From NCBI GenBank assembly GCA_001949185.1, contig BDGG01000022.1:62001-126000 (forward strand): a stretch of 64,000 nucleotides of DNA, written 5' to 3'. The stretch is from Ramazzottius varieornatus (Eukaryota; Tardigrada; Eutardigrada; Parachela; Ramazzottiidae). Below are positions 44,116 to 55,873 of this stretch, in pieces. Position 1 is the stretch's first letter; each line of letters starts with the position of its first letter. Below the pieces are notes generated by a model that searched no databases, was not told the origin of the DNA, and saw only the letters and a list, made by a program, of their open reading frames with translations. The position numbers and the translations under genes were made by a program.

Positions 44116-47100
44116 ATGGGGACCGAAGCACGGTTGGTCAAAGCCATCTACGATTTCGTCCAGCAGAATGTCGATGAGGTGAGTAACCGTTTGACTCTTC
44201 TGTTCACGTCGTATGATGTACATGCTATCATTATATCTGGTCCTGGCTATCTCCTAGCTTTCTTTTCGTCGTGGGGATGTTATCACTCTAACGCAAAGTC
44301 CCGATGGAGGATGGTGGGAAGGTACCTTGAGGAATGAGACAGGCTGGTTTCCAGCTGAGTTTGTTGTTGACCACTCACCAGGTACGAGTACTGCAGCTGC
44401 TAATACATCCTACACCGCTCTCCAGCTTTCCGCAAGTTGTTCCACCTTTCTTCCATTCATAGAAACTAACGCACAAAATGGGCATGTGCAAGATCCCCGA
44501 AGAGAATTCCGCCGTCAGGTAGGTCATGTGGGTCATGTGGAAGATTCATTCGGTACAGTCTATATATGCCTCACGTACCTGCGTACTTGGGAACCTTGGT
44601 GAGACGCGGAAGCGCTGTATCGAGGTTATCTGCTGATGGCTGAAATAACTGAAATTGACTCTGGCCATCAAACTAATATTGGACATCCTTCTATGTCCTG
44701 ACCCCGTCCTCCGCCATGGTTGGGGCTTTCAGGACAGCTCAAGTGTAGTCTATGCATGATTTGCACATAAGCGTACCTCCCTTTCCTAGATTATGGGTGC
44801 GCTGCTGGACAGCGAGAGAGCTCACGTGAAGGATCTGCTGAGCTTCCAAAACAACTTCCTCCGTCCACTGAAAGCAGGCAACCTGTACGTACATTGCTTG
44901 CTTTCCGACACAATTGCATCTTGAGCAGTTTCATGTCATTGTTTGCAGACTTGCTCCTGGTGATTTCAACTCGCTATGCGGAAACCTAGAAGAGGTGACC
45001 CAGCTACAGAGCCTGCTACTGGAACGCTTGAGCGACATAAGCAGGTGCGACATAGGAAAGCAGGGCTTGTTTCGAGTTTTGCCCCATGCCGCATAGTTCT
45101 TATCTTTATCCATAGGTCTCCTTCGGAACAGCAGGCCGTTGGTGGTCTCTTCATGAGTATGGCTGCCCAAATGCAGACGGCCTACCTCAAGTACTGCGCC
45201 AACCATCCTCACGCAGCACAGATCCTCAATCAGTACAAGTAAGCTGAAGCTCTGTGGAGCAGTGTTATGCTGGCAAAGACGTCAGTAAGCAGCAGCAGTC
45301 TTATGTCGGCAGGGATACACTGATGGCCTTTGCTGAGTCCTTGGAAGACAATCCTTTGCCCAAAGGCATTATGTCCTTAGCCGCCGAAGTCAGTCGACCC
45401 TTCCGGCGGCTGGACAAGTACCCGGCTATCCTCCAAGAGCTAGAACGGCACTTGGAGGAGTTCCATTCGGACAGAGGCAACACGCAACGCAGCGTTGCGG
45501 TCTACACCGACTTGGCTGTAAGTAAACCACACGGTATTCGAGGCTTTCCTTCATTGACACTGTGGACTCTTTTGGCAGAATCAATGTACCAAAGTGCGAC
45601 AACAGAAAGAGATTGAGCTGGAGATTTCTAAAGGCAATATTCGCGACTATCAGGGACCGGTATGATGTGCCCACTCAAGAAGGACAGATATATGTATCTC
45701 GTACGAAGGTGGCGTCTTGTTTTGTAGGATATGGCCTCGTTAGGGGAAGTGCTTCTGATGGAGCAGGTGTCGGTGGGGGATGAGGCCAACGGGACGAAGC
45801 AGGATCGCCACTTGGTCCTCTTTGAAGAAGTGCTGCTCTTGTTGGCTGTGTCGCGGCGCATGAGCTCTTTCATGTACATGGTACGTTTCGACCATCAACT
45901 TTGACTGTAATGTCTGTTGGTTGCCTGTTGCTCCTCTCCATGGCATGGTCGGTTCTGCTGCCGTGTTATTGGGCATGATGACTTAGTCATTGCCATTGTC
46001 ATGTCTTGTAGTCGCACACCCCGCTGTTAGGCCTGAAAATTAAGCCATTGAGCAACGGTGCCGTGGCCAACACCTTTGAAATCTGGAGCAAGACACTGGA
46101 CTGGAAGGTGGTGCAGTGTAAGAGCAAAGAGTCTTACGACAAGTGGCTGGCTCAGCTCAACTTTCTGGTCCAAAAAGCCAGCATACAGAAGGCCGTCCTG
46201 ACGCCTGCGGCACTGGGCAAATGCAGCACCCTTCCCAAGCCGGTGAGATACGTGCTAAACAGTACATAAACAAAGTCGGTAATAATAATAATAATAAGCA
46301 TAAGATGGGTGTTTGCGTGCAGTCAAAGGTGTCGAGCATATCAGCCTTGACCATCAGTCCACCCAAGACAGACACGGTGAAAGAGAACACCCTTCGGCCA
46401 GTAGCGACTTGCGGCAGCGCCCACAAGTTCCCTCCACCCATCATCACCAACTCCGTGTGGTCCGGCTCATGCCTCCGCCCCTATCCTCCCATGCGAGCCG
46501 ATGTGGCGCTGAAGGAAGAAAAAGCCAGTGCGCTACACAGTCCCAAACTGCCACGAAAGTTTTCCACTAAAAAGAAAGGTAGGTCCCCTTTAAGGCAGCG
46601 AGACATCACTGTGACATTAGAACTGATTGGCTGTCTCTTGTGCTACAGAGCAACCCAAGTTGACTCCTCGAAGTGACGAGCTCCTTGGCCGAGAGCAGGA
46701 GCTTCGTCAATATGAAGACGACGCCAAGCTGTTGGCAGTCATCGAGTCGTACTGCATCAGTTCCAAACTGCGACAGAAAGTCACTTCCGGTAAGACCTTT
46801 CGTGTACACTGTGTACGGTGCTGGCTGTGGCTCTTCCTTCTGCCATCTTCTTTCCTCGGCACTAATAAATCGTCTGTGGCTGATGGGTCTGTAGTGGCTA
46901 ACCAAGAATTGCTGTCGCGAACGCTCTCTGACTTGTCCATGCTGGAGGGCGGTGAACCCAGCAACGTCGGATGTCTGCCTGCTTTCAAATGGAACAAACC
47001 CTGACACAGTAACTCTCTGCCTCGTGGCCTTCGTATTCATGTTTTTTGTAGCTCTGGTGATGGTCTGACCTTCTTGTCCCTTTCATTTATTTCATTGCCT

Positions 47101-47540
47101 CAATCATGATGATGGCTATGGTCGACTTGTCCTTTCCTTTGACTTATTATTTTTATTTGAGTTGTGTCAATGTTGTGTGTTGGTTTGCATAATGCAGAAG
47201 TGCTGGACTCACCGCATGTACTAATACCCGAGGAGGAGAAGATTCTGATTGAGCACGACGGACCCAACGGCAGTTTCTTCCTTGAAGAAAAAACCCTGGT
47301 CGACGCCGTCTACACTCTCAAGGACCAAGTCCGCGATCTTTCATTGGTACGTGGACTGATTACTGACACCGAGCAGTTGCTTTCACCCTTGAATCGTTGT
47401 AGGAAGTGGCCAAACTGCGTGGTCAATTGGAGGAAGAAGGGCGAGCGCGCAAGCGCCTGGAAGCATCCCTTCAAACGCAACAGCCCATGACTTCTCCCAT
47501 CCGCCATACACTCAACGACCCTTCCGCCATCTTCAATTGA
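44116..47540 (+). CDS. ARHGEF7: PIX-family Rho/Rac guanine nucleotide exchange factor (ARHGEF7/beta-PIX-like)
   Basis: At least twelve exons. SH3 domain at the N-terminus: ARLVKAIYDFVQQNVDE then LSFRRGDVITL, GGWWEGTL and TGWFPAEFV. DH domain: IMGALLDSERAHVKDLLSFQ, LAPGDFNSLCGNLEEVTQLQ, QTAYLKYCANHPHA and EVSRPFRRLDKYPAILQELE. PH domain: RHLVLFEEVLLLLAVS through WLAQLNFLVQK. A Pro-rich linker follows, then the GIT-binding region EDDAKLLAVIESYCISSKLR (matches the beta-PIX EDDAQILKVIEAYC segment), and a C-terminal coiled coil VAKLRGQLEEEGRARKRLE. The order SH3-DH-PH-GBD-CC is diagnostic. PIX activates Rac1/Cdc42 and, with GIT, scaffolds PAK at focal adhesions and synapses. There is no CH domain, so it resembles ARHGEF7 short forms rather than ARHGEF6. 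No C-terminal PDZ ligand like human ETNL is visible; it ends SAIFN. Confidence 0.93.
46276..46297. repeat. (TAA)n microsatellite in an ARHGEF7 intron
   Basis: GGTAATAATAATAATAATAAGC: about six trinucleotide units in intronic sequence. Confidence 0.85.
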
Positions 47541-47695
47541 ACCTATCTTTTGTACTTTTCCATCTTTTACATGTTCTAACTTCTGTCACCTTTTACATCC
47601 CCGTGAATGCCTGGCGCTTGAACAGTACTGTATAATTTTTAATCTTGTCCATGTTTCTTACTGTCGCAGTTAGTTGACAAAATCAGTATGAGTGG

Positions 47696-47847
47696 ACGCG
47701 CCTGACCCAGCTACCGACCTGGAGAAAACTTGCGGCTCCCGGCCAGAAGCGGCAGCGCTTTGATTGATTGGACAACTTAGGTGGCAGCTGCCGTTTTCGG
47801 CTGGTGGCCGCAAGTTTTGTCCAGGCCGGAAGTTGGGTCAGGCGCGT
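47696..47847. mobile_element. 152-bp fold-back MITE
   Basis: The ends ACGCGCCTGACCCAGCTACC and, inverted, ACGCGCCTGACCCAACTTCC start imperfect arms that continue through CCTGGA-AAAACTTGCGGC, so nearly the whole element folds on itself. It sits between the 3' ends of ARHGEF7 and progranulin. No clear target duplication; the flanks share GTATGAGTGG and GTAGTGATGG only loosely. Confidence 0.75.
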
Positions 47848-48015
47848 GTAGTGATGGGTTGGGCCAGTGTTCTACCAGTACAATCCACATCAGCAGAATG
47901 CAGACTTGCTGACGATAGTATGTCATGAGCAAGTTAAGACTATGCTAGAAAATGTTGAGCATTAACAAATGAGAGCAAGGGAAAGCAAGTGCCGTCCTTG
48001 ATTCTGGACTCTATC

Positions 48016-49578
48016 TTATCCTCGGTGCATCTTGCGCTTCTTTTGCAATTCGCACTCTCCGCGCTCCGGATGGCATTGATAGTCCTGGGGGCAGCAGTGC
48101 TCTCCATCGGCGCAGCAGACAGCCTACAACGAAAGTTCTCGTCATGGCCGCCGGTGTCATTAGTGAACTGCCAAGAAAGGCTCTCTACAGCTAGACAGTT
48201 TCAAGAGAATATGCCTTACATTCTTGAAAGCGCAGCAGCTGTAATCGCCTGCATTGGTTTGGCAGCAACTGAAGTCTCCGGCACAGGTTCGATTTCTTCC
48301 TGGACAGATTGTATCGCTCAGAAGCACTAGACGCGTTTCAGACTCGGCACCAACCGTGGGAAGGGATTTGACCAATGCCTTCCGCCTCTTCTGCGCTTCA
48401 CACTCTCCTCGTTCCGGATGGCATTCGAAACCCTCAGGGCAGCAGTGTTCTCCATCACCGCAGCAGACGGCCTGCAAAAAAGAAAGCTCGAGAGTAGAAG
48501 CCAATAGCAGTATACAGATACGAGTTAGCCAGAAATACGCAAGAACGAGTGAATGAAAGATATTTCCTGCTACAAGCCGCACATTTTTGAAAGCGCAGCA
48601 GCTGTATCGGCCGTTCTTCAACTGGCAACAGGTGTTATCGGCTGCGCACGTGCGGTTCCCGTCGGGGCAGATGTTGTCACCAAAGCCCTTGAAAGTCTTC
48701 TTGGCCGAACCGGAAGCTCCGTAGATGGGCTGAAGGGGCTTGGTCAAGGCATGCGTGTCTTCCGCTGCGCAGCGCTTCTGTTCCAAGTCGCACTTTGTCC
48801 CGTGAGGACAGCAGTGTTCCTTATCTCTACAATCGCAAATAAACATTCCTAAATTGTAATCAATAGTATTTTAGCAGCTTACGAGCAGCAAAGCGCGTTG
48901 GGAAATGGGCAGCATCCCCAGTTTCCAGAGGCTAGCTGACAGCAGGTGGAACTGTCAGGACACTCGCTCTGCTTGTCGCCACAAGTGATGGTCTTCAAGC
49001 CGACACTTTGCAGGGTCTTCGTCCACAAGAACTTTTTTGCCAGCGGAATGTGGTTGGCAGTGGAAGCACAGCGCTTCTGTTCCATGTCGCACTTTGATCC
49101 ATGCGGGCAACAGTGTAAACCATCGCTGCAACAGTCAGCTTCAGGGAATGGACAGCATCCATAAGCAGCATTCTTCATCTGAAAACATATCCATTCACTG
49201 TATCATTCAAATGTGATGGTCAGCAACAGGAGGTAAGGTAGAGAAGCACGTACTACGCAACAGGTGGAAGACTCAGGGCATTCCTTATGATCTGGACAGA
49301 AGACAGCCGTGCTAACATTGTAGGCTACCTACAACACAGAGCGATTAAAAGTCCATATGAATATGTGCCCTCCCTGATAAGGGGATATCACAGGACCTCC
49401 GGCGGAGAGCGCTGGATATGTATGGATGTACAGTGCAAAATTCTCTCTACCGACTTACCCGCTCATTCAGGCTGGACCACGGGAGGAAGCTTCCGGTTGA
49501 CCGTCCACCGGGCAGAAGGACCGCACTGACCCATCCAGCGGCCCCTAGGAGGGTGGCAATGAATACAGAGTGCAGCAT
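48016..49578 (-). CDS. GRN: Progranulin-like secreted protein
   Basis: Minus-strand exons start at the ATG at 49578 with a clear signal peptide (MLHSVFIATLLGAAGWVSA). About four granulin modules follow, each with the Cys-pair ladder: CCPFPEADCCSDGLHCCPHG, CCPFPNALCCS / CRDKEHCCPHGTKC, AVCCGDGEHCCPEGFEC and AVCCADGEHCCPQDYQC. Linkers are Lys-rich. The last exon ends ERGECELQKKRKMHRG*, truncating the final module after its first half. Intron positions fall in the middle of modules after CCAFKN, so exons encode half-module to half-module units, the classic granulin exon pattern. Progranulin is secreted, taken to lysosomes and cleaved to granulins. The C-terminal half-module is either a natural end or a lost exon. 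Confidence 0.88.
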
Positions 49579-50045
49579 CCTGGAGGTTCTGCAAAGGGAA
49601 CGGAAATCAGCAATTACTAGAGGGAAATATTTACATGTCTTCTTGAAACAGCTAAACTCATATTTATGGATGCGTTTAGGGCCCGCTTGGGCCACCTGGA
49701 CCACTTTTGCATCCAGGGGAAGATTTCCCGCATAAGCGAGCGCACTGTGATAGGTCGATCAGCACAAGAAGTGACTCCGCCCTCAGAAACTCCGCGTCTT
49801 GATTGGTGGAGCTTGTTCCACAGGCTCGGTTCAGGGTTCAGCTAACTGAAAGTGGGCGTGCAGGTCTTTCGAGAACCCTTCCATGTGGGCGACCATTTTC
49901 TGATTCTTCGCCGATTAGGCTCTAAAAGTTCAGCCCAAAAAGAAGCTCTATACTCAACGTCAGCGCGGTAAGTAGCACCTTGTGGTACCTTGGTAATTAA
50001 GCTCCAGTGTCCGTGTGGTTCTGGGTTGGCGCAAGAGTCGGAAGG

Positions 50046-53000
50046 ATGGATCGGAACGAGTCGTCGGACGGCATGAACATGGACGACAATCTGCCATTTT
50101 CCCATCTTGATGGCGCGGCGGAAAAGACCAACATATCTGCATCCCTGACTGGACGGGAATCTCCTAGTGGATCCTTTTCACCCGAATATAGTTTCTCCAG
50201 CACGCAGTTCTTCAGCCAGCAATCGACGGACGGGAGCGGGACTGTCGTCAGCCAAAGCAGCAGCATGGTTGTCACCTGCAACTCTACAGCCGACATGAGC
50301 GTTGGAGGGGATTCCTTCCTCAGCGAACTGCGTCGCATATCTGGCCAAGATGCTGAGCAGTCTTCAGGTATGTTTTATTTAATGGCCTCTATGATAAACG
50401 CGGAGTTTGTTTGGGATGCAGGTTCAGACTTTAGGAATCCTCTGTAAATGCCAACATAAAACAAAATCAACATGCCACCATGTTGTCAAATCAAGCTCAA
50501 GTCAATCAAACTGTGACATAAAGATGAAAGAAGTTCGAATTGGAATTCTATTGTACCTTTTTTGTTTTGAAATTGGGCGCCGATCTATGCGAAGGACAAT
50601 GGTCGCTTGGTTTACCACTGTCTTGTCGAGTAGGTTTGGATGATAGCCTGGGGAATCTGCCGGCGGTGGGATCGAGGCAGAAGGGAGGAACAATGGAGGA
50701 AACGGTGAAAGAGCTATCGTCATTGCACAACGACTCATTTCAGCCAACACCTTCCAAGCAAGCCTCGTCCCACTATAACACCGCAGAGATCTCCGAGGAC
50801 GAGGCTGAGGGCGAGGAAGCCTTGGGAGGGGATGTCAGCACACAAGTGGCGGCTGTGCTGGAGGAGAGTTCGCCGTCGAGCGACGGTGGGCAGTTGGTGG
50901 TGTCGATGGCCATGAACGGGCTGAAGGATGAGGAGGCCATCAAGCAAGAGCCGGGCATTCCGCTGTACGACCGAAGTCGCGAAGGGTCGGTGGCTTCACG
51001 AACCAGCTTCATCTCGACAGAAGATGTCGAGGAAGGGGATGCCAGACGCCCCGCCAGCCAGACAGCCAAGAGGAAGGGCCAAGATGGCCACGCCCAGCAG
51101 GTAACGAGCAGTATCGGGCTGCAGTGGCCTCTTTCATAGATACTCACTTGGACGAGCATCTCCCAAGTTCAAAAGAACCAGTTCCCTATCGAAAGCTCAA
51201 AGCTTTTCTTGACAACATTCTAACATGCGAACACAAAAGATCGACTGGAACGTTTTGATCAAGCTGAAGACGTGCTTGTTCCCACATCAATTCGCGCATG
51301 ACGTCATGGCGTTTGGCGGGTCGAGTTGCAGCGGGAAGTTGGTTCTTACTATAGCATGCATTGTTCCACTTGTAGATTGAGTACGGTAAACTTGACTGAG
51401 GTTACTGTATGTCGTGTTGGGATTTTAGGGTGGAGAAGAGGAGGAAGGGACAGAGGAAGGTGGACGGCGTGCGCCATCGACGCGAGCAGCGGCGGAAGCC
51501 AGTCGCAAGAAGGCCAGCTGTGTGGTACCCGACTGCGACAACTATCAACAGTCGAGGGCCAACGTCTTTGTCTTTCCCGACGGCGACTTGAGACCGCTGG
51601 TCCGTCGCAAGTGGCTGTACGCCCTCAACACGTCGCGTGTGGGACGGAACAGGCCTCTGGACTTGGCCGCTCTCAAGAAGAACCCCAACTACGGCCTGTG
51701 TGTCAAGCACTTTGACCGTCAAGAGGACTTTGTCGACCCGACCAAGCCCGACAGCGAGCTGACCCTCAAGAAGGATGCCGTTCCCACCATATTTCTCACT
51801 CCAGGTCAGTTCATGTGCGCTGCGCGGTTAGGCCGCTGTCTGTAGACTAGGGAGCGGGGAAGTGGGCCTGATGTGGGCCTGATCGGTGAGGGTGTAGGAC
51901 CAGAGTTCACCGCGGTTTGCCGCCTGTAGCAGGCTCGCAATCTTGTTATGCTTCTCTTTTCAAGTTGCATTTTGTCCGTTGGTTGTTTGTAATTTGTGTG
52001 TGTGTGTGTGTGTGTGTTTTCAGAGGCTGCTGTGACCGATGCTTCGGACAGCACTTCCGGCAAGGCCAAAGTGTCATCCAGTAATAGCAATGGAGCGCTA
52101 GCGGGCATCTCGCAGTACGCACGAAAGACAATTCCAAAGCCAGCAGCCAAACAAAAGAAGAAGGCAAATGGGACTGAGGTCGATGAAGAAGTGGAGGAGG
52201 AGATGGAGGGGCAGTCCTCCTCGGACGAAGGTGACCTTGACGATAGCGATGCCGACGAAGACTGGGACAAGTCGGCCAAGAAGCAGGCCAAGAAGCTGGA
52301 TGCAGCCGGCCTCGTAGCCAAACGCGGCAGACCCAGCAGACAACAGATGGAGGAAAAGAAGGCGCTGGCACAAACATTTGCCCCTACCACCAAACCATAC
52401 AGCCGCCACGGTAATATCAGTCTCTCTCTATTTCTGCTCTTGTTGCCCAGTGTCGTCAAGGCTGTGCTTTCAGATGAGGCAGCCAGTTACAATCGGAATG
52501 GAAGTCCGCAGAAGGGCGGCAAGAGTGGCAGCGTCATCACCACCGTCTTCCTGCCCAAGTCCATCCTCAACGGGCCACTTCCGCCACTACAGCTGAACAA
52601 CGCCACGACGACGATAACGACACCGGCCAAGACTACAACGCCCATCAAGGTTGTGCAGAGCAAGCCGTCGTCGCAGCCCGTCAAGAGCGCCACCAAGGCG
52701 TCAGCCAGCAGCACCTCGCAGAGCATTCCTGCCCATCGCAGCAGCGCACCTTGGCCTTTCAAGCCGGCAGCGACACCCTCGCCCTCTCAGAAGGTTGGTG
52801 GCAGGGTACCCCTTGACTTTCATTCTTGTACAAGGGTACAAGGGTCTTTGTGTGTGCTTGCAGGTGGTGGTGGTGGGCAGCGCAGCCTGTCCCATCGTCA
52901 TGCCCAACCGTTCGCCCGTCACGCGTCAACCCATCAAGCTGGTGCTGCAGAAGCTGCCACAGCATCAAGAGCAAGTGTCGCCCCTTCGACCTCCCACCAA

Positions 53001-54439
53001 AGCCACTCATAACATGTTCAAGAGCGCCAGACATGGTCCTGTTATGGGTGTGGGCATTCAGGTAGGACGACAACTACTGCACAGCTGGCCAAAGAAACCC
53101 TTGTTTTGTCAGATGGCGCACACTCGCAGTGTTGGTCGTCGGCAGTGTGCGCCACTTGGGAAAACGATCTGATCAAGTTGCCCAGGGTGCGCTTGACCTC
53201 GTTGGCTACTGCTGAAGCTTGTCGGAAAGGGTTTTCGCCTCTGCAGGTGGAAGAGGAGGATTTAGAGCCGGACTCGTCGGACGAGGAAGTGCAGGACATA
53301 TTGCGCGAGGCCCAGGAAGAGATTCTAGAGTTAAAGTTCAGCCTGGAAGACGCCCTGATGGATTTGTCGGCCGAGAAGCAGAAGAATGCCCACCTGGAGA
53401 CGCGCGTCAACGCCTGGATTCGCGCCCACTTTAGCGCCTCCTCCATGGAAGCCGAACGACTGGAGACACTGAACAACGTGGCCACCTACTACTACGACTT
53501 CGCCAAGAAGGCTGAAGAAGGCAAGCGCACCATCAAGGCTGAACTGGAACTCTTCAGAGCCAACTTTGTCCGCGCCCAGAAAGAAACCGAATCGTATCGG
53601 TAGGGCACGATCAAGACTGTCGACATGTTCAGAAGAATGTCACATCAAAAGCTTTCCTTTTGCAGATCGCAGATTATCGAGTTGCAAGGTGCCTCGACGC
53701 GCGAGCTGGAACGGATTCAGCAAGCCAAGACGAGGAACGAGAAAGAAGCCCAAGAGACGATCCAGACTTTGCGTCGTCAGCTGGCCGACTCGGCGGTGGC
53801 TGCTGAACACGCTAAGCGAGCGCAATTGGCGGCCGAAGAGAATGTCCGCAGGCTGAATGCGGGTGGTGGCGCGGCACTACGCCCTGCGGCCCACCACGCA
53901 GCACCACAGCCGGCCTATGCTGCCTCCGACGAGTCCGAACCCACACCGCCACCCAAGAAGCGAGCTCCGCGTGGCTCTAACAAGAAGGCCACCGCCGCCG
54001 CCACCGCACAAGCCCAGGCCATCGTGGCACAGCGCCAGCGCGAAGAACAGGTAACAGAAGTGCGGGGCACAACAAGATTGTTATCCCAAGTGGCGTACGT
54101 TTATACTGTTAATGGCTTGAGTGGCGCACGTCTTCAGTGTTACAGGCCGGTGCAGTGCACCGCTTGAAGAAAATTTGGGAGCTTTTTCAGAAGGGTTAAG
54201 TGGAAATTCGCTGTGCCAAACATTTGTCGTTTCCGTGTCTACAGGCAGCAGCGGAAGCTGCGGAAGCCCAAGCGGCAGCTGCGCAGGCCAACACGGGACG
54301 AGGGAGGAAGCGCGGTCGAGCAGCCAAGGAGCCGTCGCAGTCGCAGACGCCGTCGCCCGCCAAGGATTCTTCGGCAAGTAGCAAAAAGCAGCGCGAGTCT
54401 TCTGTCGACCGTGCTGTCCGTTACTTGATGAGCTTGTAG
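50046..54439 (+). CDS. THAP zinc-finger protein with coiled coil and acidic linker
   Basis: Nine exons joined by consensus sites: 50046-50367, 50634-51100, 51429-51804, 52024-52410, 52475-52793, 52864-53061, 53247-53600, 53666-54050 and 54245-54439. The N-terminus is Ser-rich and carries a possible SUMO site (IKQEPG). Exon 3 holds an atypical internal THAP domain: CVVPDCDN, VFVFPDGD, RRKWLYALN, YGLCVKHFD and the AVPTIF end motif (C2CH). A Lys/acid-rich linker, a Ser/Thr/Pro region and a long coiled coil follow (EEVQDILREAQEEILELKFS through about 53850), then Ala-rich sequence and a basic tail ending KQRESSVDRAVRYLMSL*. THAP domains bind DNA. About 940 residues. No orthologue recognised. The tail matches the chromo-barrel gene at 26.9 kb. 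Two hairpin repeats lie in introns 6 and 8. Confidence 0.82.
51994..52018. repeat. (TG)n microsatellite before an acceptor in the THAP gene
   Basis: About eleven TG units followed by TTTTCAG, the acceptor of exon 4. The TG run doubles as the pyrimidine/purine lead to the splice site; length variation could affect splicing. Confidence 0.85.
53110..53157. repeat. Intronic hairpin element, copy 8 (THAP intron 6)
   Basis: CAGATGGCGCACAC pairs with GTGTGCGCCACTTG; loop word CAGTGTTGG. The trailing GGGAAAACGATCTGATCAAG is the common flank. Confidence 0.85.
54087..54166. repeat. Intronic hairpin element, copy 9, rearranged double (THAP intron 8)
   Basis: CAAGTGGCGTACGT is followed by TACTGTTAATGG, then a second left arm GAGTGGCGCACG with CAGTGTTACAGG, and a decayed right arm TGCACCGCTTGA. 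It looks like a tandem pair that lost the middle by deletion. Confidence 0.75.
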
Positions 54440-54721
54440 ACAAGGTGCAGGGATTCTGCGTTGATGAAAGGCAATTTGACTTTAAATTTTGCACTTCTTT
54501 TCTTGTTGGTTATTTTTCCCACTAATCGCATTCTTTGAATATTCCGGAATTTTGAATGATGAATCGTGGCGGACTGTTGAATTTACGGCTGTAGTACTTG
54601 CAAGTGAGGAGTTGTGTTTCTCGATGGGCATTGTATTGCTGCACTGAATGGACATCAGCATTGTTATCAATGGTTAAAGGCATTGCGCAATAGGTGGGGG
54701 TTACCGTCAGATGGAGATGGA

Positions 54722-54845
54722 GACGGGCGAGGCGGGGAGACCACACAAGAGAGCCTGTCCGCCATTTTCAATACGGAATCTGGGCTTTCATATGAGAAGC
54801 CGAGCTTCGTTTTAATGATAGTTGTGGTCTCCCCGCTCGTCAGTC
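54722..54845. mobile_element. Short inverted-repeat element (MITE-like)
   Basis: Left arm GACGGGCGAGGCGGGGAGAC plus CACAC and right arm, inverted, GACTGACGAGCGGGGAGACC plus ACAAC match imperfectly over about 24 bases. The interior has a second small palindrome GGGCTTTCATATGAGAAGCC. It lies between the THAP gene and the Q-rich gene. Confidence 0.65.
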
Positions 54846-55053
54846 TGTCTTCTCTCCTGCATTGAATGGGAGCGTTGTGGTGATCGAAAGGCAAGTTAGT
54901 GAAAAAGTGGTGAGACTTGCGCTGTCACGGGACTGTCGATACAGTGTAGGCTGCTGTGCATATCTCGAGAAAAGCTGGGGCTGAGAGCGAGGCGGTACAC
55001 ATTGGGTTGGTTGGAGGAGGAAGGGACGACGTGTCGAAAGAGAAAAGTCAGTG

Positions 55054-55873
55054 ATGAATATTGGGTCTTTTGTTATGCAGGCTTCGGCGGTGTCGCAAGC
55101 TGCAAACTGGACTTCGGGTGCGTCGCAGAGGTACGAAGCCGTCAGTCCCTCCAGCTCTGAAGCACCTGCCGACTATACCATGTTCCCCACCGGCATCGAC
55201 TACTTCCTGCAGCCCGGCGCTGCGCAACAGCAAATGACCAACCCTCCATCCACCTCCCAGACAGTATGTCTCTTAGACGCATTTCCTACCCATTTTGTCG
55301 GATACGTCTTTAGTCAACAAATTTTTGGGCGGTGTTGCTTTTCTTAATCACAGTCCATGCCCATTTTTTGTTGCTGTTTTGTAGCATCGAGGTGTTGGAG
55401 ACTACAACCAAGGAGCTCTCCAGCAACAAGGACAGCGATCTCAGCAGCAACAGTCCCAGAGTCAGCCCGGTTCGTCGGCATTCCTCAACACGGGTCTACA
55501 GGCGCAGTTAAACGCCGCTAACGCTTTCCCCACTGTCCAACAATATTTCCAGAATGCCGTTGCCAACCCTCTTCCCCTCTTCACCGCCGCCGCCACGCCT
55601 AGTGAGCCTTTCATGTTCCCTTAGCCGCCCATGCTTTTCTCCATCTAATGTATACTTCCTTCTTTGTTCGCAGATCTGGCCTTTGGTGCGTATGGCAGCG
55701 TTGCCCAACAAGGCGTGGCACAAACAGGATACCAGGCTACACAGCAGTTTGTCAACGCCATGGCCAGCGAGGTCTCCGTCATCCGTACACGTTCAAGCTC
55801 GTCCAGGAACCAGTCGCAGGCTGATGTGGCGCATTTACATCAGCCATCGTCGCAGCACAATTACCGACGATGA
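55054..55873 (+). CDS. Gln/Ala/Ser-rich low-complexity protein (5' end uncertain)
   Basis: Three exons join in frame: the first ending at the T before GTATGT near 55264, the second about 55385-55601 and the last about 55676-55873. The protein has PADYTMFPTGIDYFLQPG, then GALQQQGQRSQQQQSQSQPG, FPTVQQYFQNAVANP, a Tyr/Gly/Gln-rich stretch and an Arg/Ser end NYRR*. Such composition is prion-like and typical of RNA-binding protein tails. A good acceptor (TTGTTATGCAG) just before codon 10 suggests the ATG at 55054 may not be the real start and that an upstream exon exists. It might be the 3' part of a longer gene. No family recognised. Confidence 0.5.

Noticed and set aside
45628-45879. Minus-strand frame as an independent gene
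   Set aside because: Antisense of a PH-domain exon of ARHGEF7.
47164-47490. Separate small gene after ARHGEF7
   Set aside because: It is the coiled-coil end of ARHGEF7 (VAYTL/KDQVRDLS segments and an exon from about 47402), joined by consensus splice sites.
51806-52459. 217-codon minus-strand open frame opposite the THAP gene
   Set aside because: Shadow of the THAP exon 4; it contains a His-Thr run from the TG microsatellite and Ser/Pro runs from complementing acidic codons.
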